From an uncultured Anaerolineaceae bacterium (GTDB lineage: Bacteria > Chloroflexota > Anaerolineae > Anaerolineales > Anaerolineaceae), in the NCBI GenBank assembly GCA_938020565.1, contig CALIHP010000019.1, positions 62,001 through 126,000 of the forward strand: a DNA stretch of 64,000 bases, read 5' to 3'. This document shows positions 60,129 to 64,000 of this stretch, piece after piece. The first letter of the stretch is position 1. Every line of letters starts with the position of its first letter. The translations under genes and the position numbers were made by a program. Under the pieces are notes generated by a model, which searched no databases, was not told the origin of the DNA, and saw nothing but the letters and a program-made list of their open reading frames with translations.

Positions 60129-61165
60129 CCTTCCGCCCTCGCTTTCATTTTTCTCCGCGTCATCCCTTTCCGGATAAAGACCTCGATCGAACCCCGCCCG
60201 GCCATAACGACAAGAACGATAATCGCCTGAAGAACGGTCGTCATTTCGTTCGGGACCTTCGTGAACAGTTCCATTCCCAAAGAACCGGTTTCCAGAATCG
60301 AGAAAAACAGGCCGTACGCCAGCGTCGCGACAAGATGATTATTCGCGACCATCGATACCATAATCCCGTCCCAGGCGTAATTCGCGCCCAGGCCCTTGAT
60401 GAAACGGTGCGGACCGGTCATGACGACCAGACCGCCGGCCAGCCCCGCCAGCGCGCCGGTCAGAAGCATAACCGTCAGGTAATTCTTCTTCGTCGGGACC
60501 CCGCCCAGCCGCGCGAAAGTTGGATTCTGACCCGTCATCCGCCATTCATACCCCGCCGTCGTCCGATAATACAGGAACCAGACGACCATAAACGTCAGCA
60601 GCATGACAATCACGCCGGTACTGAACTTTCCCACGCTCGGCATCCAGCCGCTTTCAGCGATCCGCGGCGTCTGAGGAAAGTTCGCGCCCGTTTCAAAGAA
60701 CGGGCCCGAAATCGCCCAGTAAGTAAAGAAATCCGCGATCATGTTCAGCATCAGCGTCGTAATATACTCGTCCATCTCAAACAGCTGCTTCATCAGCGCA
60801 GCGACAAACGACCAGACCGCCCCTCCCAGCATCGCCAACGCCAGAAGAAACGGGAGCATCAGAAACGCCGGAAGCTCCACGTACAGGCCGCCGATCGTCG
60901 CGAACAGCGCGCCGATCAGGAGCTGCCCCGGTTGGCCGAGGTTAACCGGGCCGGACGAAAAAGCAACCGACGCCGACAGCCCGGTCAGGACCAGCGGAAT
61001 CGAGTTCTTCAGGACCGTCAGGAAAGCGAACGAACTCCCAACCGACTGATTGAAAAGAGCCGCGTAGCTTTCGATAGCAGGGTATCCCTGGACCTGCATG
61101 ACCACGCCGCAGATCAGGAACGCGACCGCAATTCCGATAAAATTAACGAATAAACTCCTACGCAT
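60125..61165 (-). CDS. nucleoside-type ABC transporter permease 1
   Basis: A 346-residue permease of the NupP/YufP group with about nine helices. SSGPVNLGQPGQLLIGALFA and NYLTVMLLTGALAGLAGGLVVM, followed by GLGANYAWDGIMVSMVANNH, are characteristic of BMP-family transporters. It overlaps the ATPase gene by eight bases and the second permease by four, so all four proteins are coupled. Confidence 0.9.
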   Translation of the reverse strand: MRRSLFVNFIGIAVAFLICGVVMQVQGYPAIESYAALFNQSVGSSFAFLTVLKNSIPLVLTGLSASVAFSSGPVNLGQPGQLLIGALFATIGGLYVELPAFLMLPFLLALAMLGGAVWSFVAALMKQLFEMDEYITTLMLNMIADFFTYWAISGPFFETGANFPQTPRIAESGWMPSVGKFSTGVIVMLLTFMVVWFLYYRTTAGYEWRMTGQNPTFARLGGVPTKKNYLTVMLLTGALAGLAGGLVVMTGPHRFIKGLGANYAWDGIMVSMVANNHLVATLAYGLFFSILETGSLGMELFTKVPNEMTTVLQAIIVLVVMAGRGSIEVFIRKGMTRRKMKARAEG

Positions 61166-62687
61166 CCAGCCCCGCCCCTTCCAGCATCCATGCGCCGACC
61201 TCCGCGATATTCGTCCGCTCCGTCTCCAGATCAGCGACGATTCGACCGCGATGCAGAACGAGGATCCGATCGGTAATCCGGAATAACTCCTCTAAATCCG
61301 CCGACAGGATCAGGATCGCTCGATTCGCATGGCTCAGCTCCAGGATCTGATGATGCACATATTCGATCGAACCGACGTCCAGTCCGCGCGTCGGCTGGTC
61401 CAGTAATACGAACGGCGTATCCAACGACAGCTCCCGACCCAGAATGACCTTCTGCTGATTGCCTCCCGAGAGCGAACGGAACGGCGACAGGATCGAAGCG
61501 TATGCAACGTCGAACCGGGCGCAGACAGTCTCCGTAAACGCCGCGGCGCGCCTGCCGTCGATCAGGAACCCGCCCGCTCTCGTGAACGCGCCGCTGAGCC
61601 GGTGATGCGTCATCAGCATATTCTCCTCGATCGACGCCGGTAAGCATCCACCCATGCGCGACCGGTCCTGCGAAACGAACGACATGTACCGCCGCCGGTC
61701 CAGAATCGCCGCGGACAGGAGCTCGCTCCCCTCGATCCGAAGCGATCCCCGCTCCGGCTTGCGCAGCCCCATCAGAACCTGAACCAGTTCGAGCTGCCCG
61801 TTGCCTTCGACGCCGGCGATCCCGACGACTTCGCTCGCACGAACCTGAATCGAAAGATCGGAGAGGACTTCTTTCCCGTTTTCAGCTTTTAAATCGACGC
61901 CGGACAATTCAAAAATAACCTTGCCGGCCGGGATGTCATCCTTGATCGGCTTGAACAGAACCTCCCGTCCGACCATCATCTCCGCCAATCTCGACTCGTT
62001 CGTTTCCTCCGTCGCGATCGTCGCGATCTTCTTCCCCTTCCGGAGAACGGTAATCCGGTCGCTCAGCGCCAGAACCTCATCGAGATGATGCGAGATGAAC
62101 GCGATCGTATGCCCGTTGTCCCGGAGCCGGCGAAGCTCGTCAAAAAGCTGGGGAATTTCCTGCGGCGTCAGGACCGCGGTCGGCTCGTCTAAAATCAGGA
62201 ACGAAACGTCGCAATAAAGCAGCTTCAGAATTTCAACCTTCTGACGCGCGGCGACCGACAGCTCGGAAACGCGCGCGTCCGCGTCCAGGTTAAACCCAAA
62301 TTCATGGATTTTCGCCCGGACGATTTCACGCGCCCGTTTCCGGTCGATCCGTCCGAAGAGCCCTGTCGGCTCCTGCCCCAATACAACGTTTTCCCAGACC
62401 GTATACTCGTTAACCAGCAGGATCTCCTGATGGACCATGCCGATTCCGGAGCGGATCGCGTCGCCTGGCTCGGCGAATCGAACCGGCTCGCCCCGATATC
62501 GAACAGCGCCCCCATCGGCGCTGTACATTCCGTACAAAATTTTCATCAAAGTCGATTTTCCCGCGCCGTTCTCGCCTACGAGCGCGTGAATCTCGCCCTC
62601 GCGGAAATCAACGCTGACGCCGTCAAGCGCCGTCACGTTCGGCGGAAAAATCTTGACCAGACGGTCTATCTCAATCAAAGAATTCAT
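61158..62687 (-). CDS. nucleoside-type ABC transporter ATPase (two nucleotide-binding domains)
   Basis: A 509-residue double ATPase of the RbsA/NupO type. The first domain has Walker A GENGAGKST (38-46), the signature LSVAARQKVEIL and Walker B LILDEPTAVL. The second has a degenerate Walker A (GVEGNGQ) but an intact signature SGGNQQKVILGREL and VLLDQPTRGLDVG. This asymmetry is normal for the group. It energises uptake by the two permeases that follow. The full-length protein shows what the truncated fragment at 35147 has lost. Confidence 0.93.
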   Translation of the reverse strand: MNSLIEIDRLVKIFPPNVTALDGVSVDFREGEIHALVGENGAGKSTLMKILYGMYSADGGAVRYRGEPVRFAEPGDAIRSGIGMVHQEILLVNEYTVWENVVLGQEPTGLFGRIDRKRAREIVRAKIHEFGFNLDADARVSELSVAARQKVEILKLLYCDVSFLILDEPTAVLTPQEIPQLFDELRRLRDNGHTIAFISHHLDEVLALSDRITVLRKGKKIATIATEETNESRLAEMMVGREVLFKPIKDDIPAGKVIFELSGVDLKAENGKEVLSDLSIQVRASEVVGIAGVEGNGQLELVQVLMGLRKPERGSLRIEGSELLSAAILDRRRYMSFVSQDRSRMGGCLPASIEENMLMTHHRLSGAFTRAGGFLIDGRRAAAFTETVCARFDVAYASILSPFRSLSGGNQQKVILGRELSLDTPFVLLDQPTRGLDVGSIEYVHHQILELSHANRAILILSADLEELFRITDRILVLHRGRIVADLETERTNIAEVGAWMLEGAGLDA

Positions 62688-62865
62688 AGCCCTCCCCGGC
62701 GCTGAATCGCCGAGCCGTCCTTTAGCCCGTTCCGATCGCGTTTTACCTCCGGTTCATTGCGCCATGATCAGATTCACCGCGAATCCGGCGCGTAGAAAAC
62801 GGGAACCGCCCTGTTCCCCGTCCGTCTTCAACTTTAAACAGATCCTTCGAAAAGCGCCGTCGCCG

Positions 62866-62914
62866 GCAGGGCGCCTGAGGGTGTAAGCCGGCGGGCTTAT
62901 ATCCCCTCAGGCGC
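62866..62914 (-). promoter_or_regulatory. nested hairpin between the BMP gene and the ATPase gene
   Basis: An 11-bp perfect stem, GCGCCTGAGGG (62871-62881) with CCCTCAGGCGC (62904-62914), encloses a second hairpin AAGCC/GGCTT (62885-62898). No T-run follows on the minus strand. It is placed to stabilise the binding-protein messenger and reduce expression of the genes downstream. Confidence 0.65.
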
Positions 62915-62930
62915 ATGCGCTTCCGCCGCC

Positions 62931-63950
62931 TTATTCGACCGAATAACGTTCGACGGTGAGATCTCCATTCATAATCATGTCGCGAACCTCGGCGACCTTG
63001 TCGATCATTTCCTGCGGCAGGACGCCGCCGTTATCCTCGAAAACGACGTCAACCGTTCCGGACGCCAGTCCATAGTCCAAAACCTCGCCGGGCTTGTACG
63101 TTCCGTCGACGATCGTCCGGTAGACGTTCTGAATCGACAGCCCCACGTCTTTGATATCTGACGCGACAACATGCCCCGGGACAATCGCGTTCTGGTTCGA
63201 GTCGACGCCGATCGAATACAGGTCGCGCTCGCCTGAAGCCTGAAGCACGCCCATCCCCGCGGCCGCCGCGACCTGAAAGACGATATCCGCGCCCTGATCG
63301 TAAAGCTGAAGCGCGGCCTGTTTCCCCTTCGAAGAATTTTCCCAGTCGCCTAAAAACTTGACCTCCGTCCTGACGTCCGGATCAATATATTCCGCGCCGT
63401 TTTTGTAGGCAAAAATGAACGACTGGACCGTCGGATCGGTATCCCCGCCGACGACGCCGATAATCTTCTCGGGGTTGACCTTCGGCATGTCCGACGACGT
63501 TACCAACGCGGCGACCACGCCGGCCAGATAAGCGCTTTCTTCTTCGACGTAATCAACCGACGTAATCGTCCCGCCGGAATTCTGAACCGTCGTATCTAAA
63601 TTCACGAAAATCTTATCCGGGAAATCGTCCGCATACTGCTTCAGAATATCTTCGTATCCGTAGGAAATCACGAAAATAATATCCGCGAACTGGACCGCCG
63701 CGTTAAGCCCCGGTTCATACCGCGCTGAATCAAAGCCACATTCGATCGTTCGATAATCCAGCCCGAATTCCTCCGCTAACGCCTTCATTCCGGCTTCGCC
63801 TGAATCGTAAAACGAGTTATCGCCGAGCGACCCGTTGATCAGGAAAATCGCCTTCGTCGTATCGATCGCGAAAACCGCCGATGACAGGACAAGAACAGCC
63901 ACTAAAACCGCAGCCAGCAGAAAGCCCTTACTTCTATTCAACTTTAACAT
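62931..63950 (-). CDS. BMP-family nucleoside-binding protein
   Basis: A 339-residue solute-binding protein of the BMP (basic membrane protein/PnrA-like) family, which binds purine nucleosides. Signal peptide residues 1-28 ending AVFA. Mature part: INGSLGDNSFYDSGEAGM, IIFVISYGYEDIL, VGVVGGDTDPTVQSF and IGVDSNQN (ribose and base contacts in the family). There is no lipobox cysteine, so it is not a lipoprotein, unlike many BMP proteins. AAGGAG precedes the ATG. It is the first gene of the transporter operon. A 243-base gap with a hairpin separates it from the ATPase gene. Confidence 0.93.
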   Translation of the reverse strand: MLKLNRSKGFLLAAVLVAVLVLSSAVFAIDTTKAIFLINGSLGDNSFYDSGEAGMKALAEEFGLDYRTIECGFDSARYEPGLNAAVQFADIIFVISYGYEDILKQYADDFPDKIFVNLDTTVQNSGGTITSVDYVEEESAYLAGVVAALVTSSDMPKVNPEKIIGVVGGDTDPTVQSFIFAYKNGAEYIDPDVRTEVKFLGDWENSSKGKQAALQLYDQGADIVFQVAAAAGMGVLQASGERDLYSIGVDSNQNAIVPGHVVASDIKDVGLSIQNVYRTIVDGTYKPGEVLDYGLASGTVDVVFEDNGGVLPQEMIDKVAEVRDMIMNGDLTVERYSVE

Positions 63951-64000
63951 GCGCCTGAATCTCCTTTACGTGATTAGAAAAGTATCCATACATTTTACCA

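Overview
The window looks like chromosomal DNA (roughly 55-58% GC by eye) of an anaerobic, fermentative bacterium. The best guess is Chloroflexota, class Anaerolineae. The reasons are a Thr/Pro-rich linker in an exported lipoprotein, a rod-shape mreBCD-mrdA-rodA operon next to single-copy housekeeping genes, and a strictly anaerobic style of metabolism (cobamide-dependent glutamate mutase, L-fucose to propanediol). This placement is inference; there is no rRNA gene to confirm it.

Layout: (1) 0.1-2.2 kb: RNA cyclic phosphodiesterase, rsfS and an Rrf2 regulator. (2) 2.4-8 kb, minus strand: a NodB-like lipoprotein with a degenerate active site, then gltX followed by an iron alcohol dehydrogenase and an SDR that share one reading frame split by a single TAG. 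(3) 8-13.8 kb, minus: mreB-mreC-mreD-mrdA-rodA. (4) 14.2-23 kb, plus: ftcD, a Fic protein, DUF1385, a ComEA-like protein, yqeY, a 7TM-HD phosphohydrolase, ybeY, rpsF-rpsR and a parvulin foldase. (5) 23.4-24.1 kb: a carboxymuconolactone decarboxylase/cupin fusion; then lon and folC on minus. (6) 28.3-34.9 kb: a complete L-fucose operon (fucA-fucU-kinase-fucI-fucO) with a divergent AraC regulator, beside a sharply truncated sugar ABC ATPase. (7) 35.5-40.4 kb: purine nucleoside phosphorylase, a second class II aldolase, and a choline-kinase-like enzyme overlapping cobQ-cbiB. (8) tRNA-Lys and an AT-rich stretch with a transglutaminase. (9) 41.9-51.6 kb: a methylaspartate-pathway operon (class I hydratase alpha/beta, GntR, glmS-glmL-glmE, mal, AtuA/DUF1446, DUF4387 and a P-loop/AlaRS-SAD-like protein). 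(10) 51.8-57.7 kb: three tandem paralogous exported proteins, an alpha/beta hydrolase and another exported protein. (11) 57.8-64 kb, minus: a nucleoside-type BMP ABC transporter operon that ends with an ADP-ribosylglycohydrolase.

How the parts connect: cobQ/cbiB finish the cobamide that the glutamate mutase needs; mutase, Mal and the class I hydratase together turn glutamate into mesaconate and citramalate. L-fucose is split to DHAP and L-lactaldehyde, which FucO reduces. Nucleoside uptake, PNP and the second aldolase point to nucleoside sugar salvage. The least explained parts are the DUF1446/DUF4387/P-loop-SAD trio, the kinase fused by overlap to cobQ-cbiB, the three exported paralogues, and several genes with non-AUG or leaderless starts.
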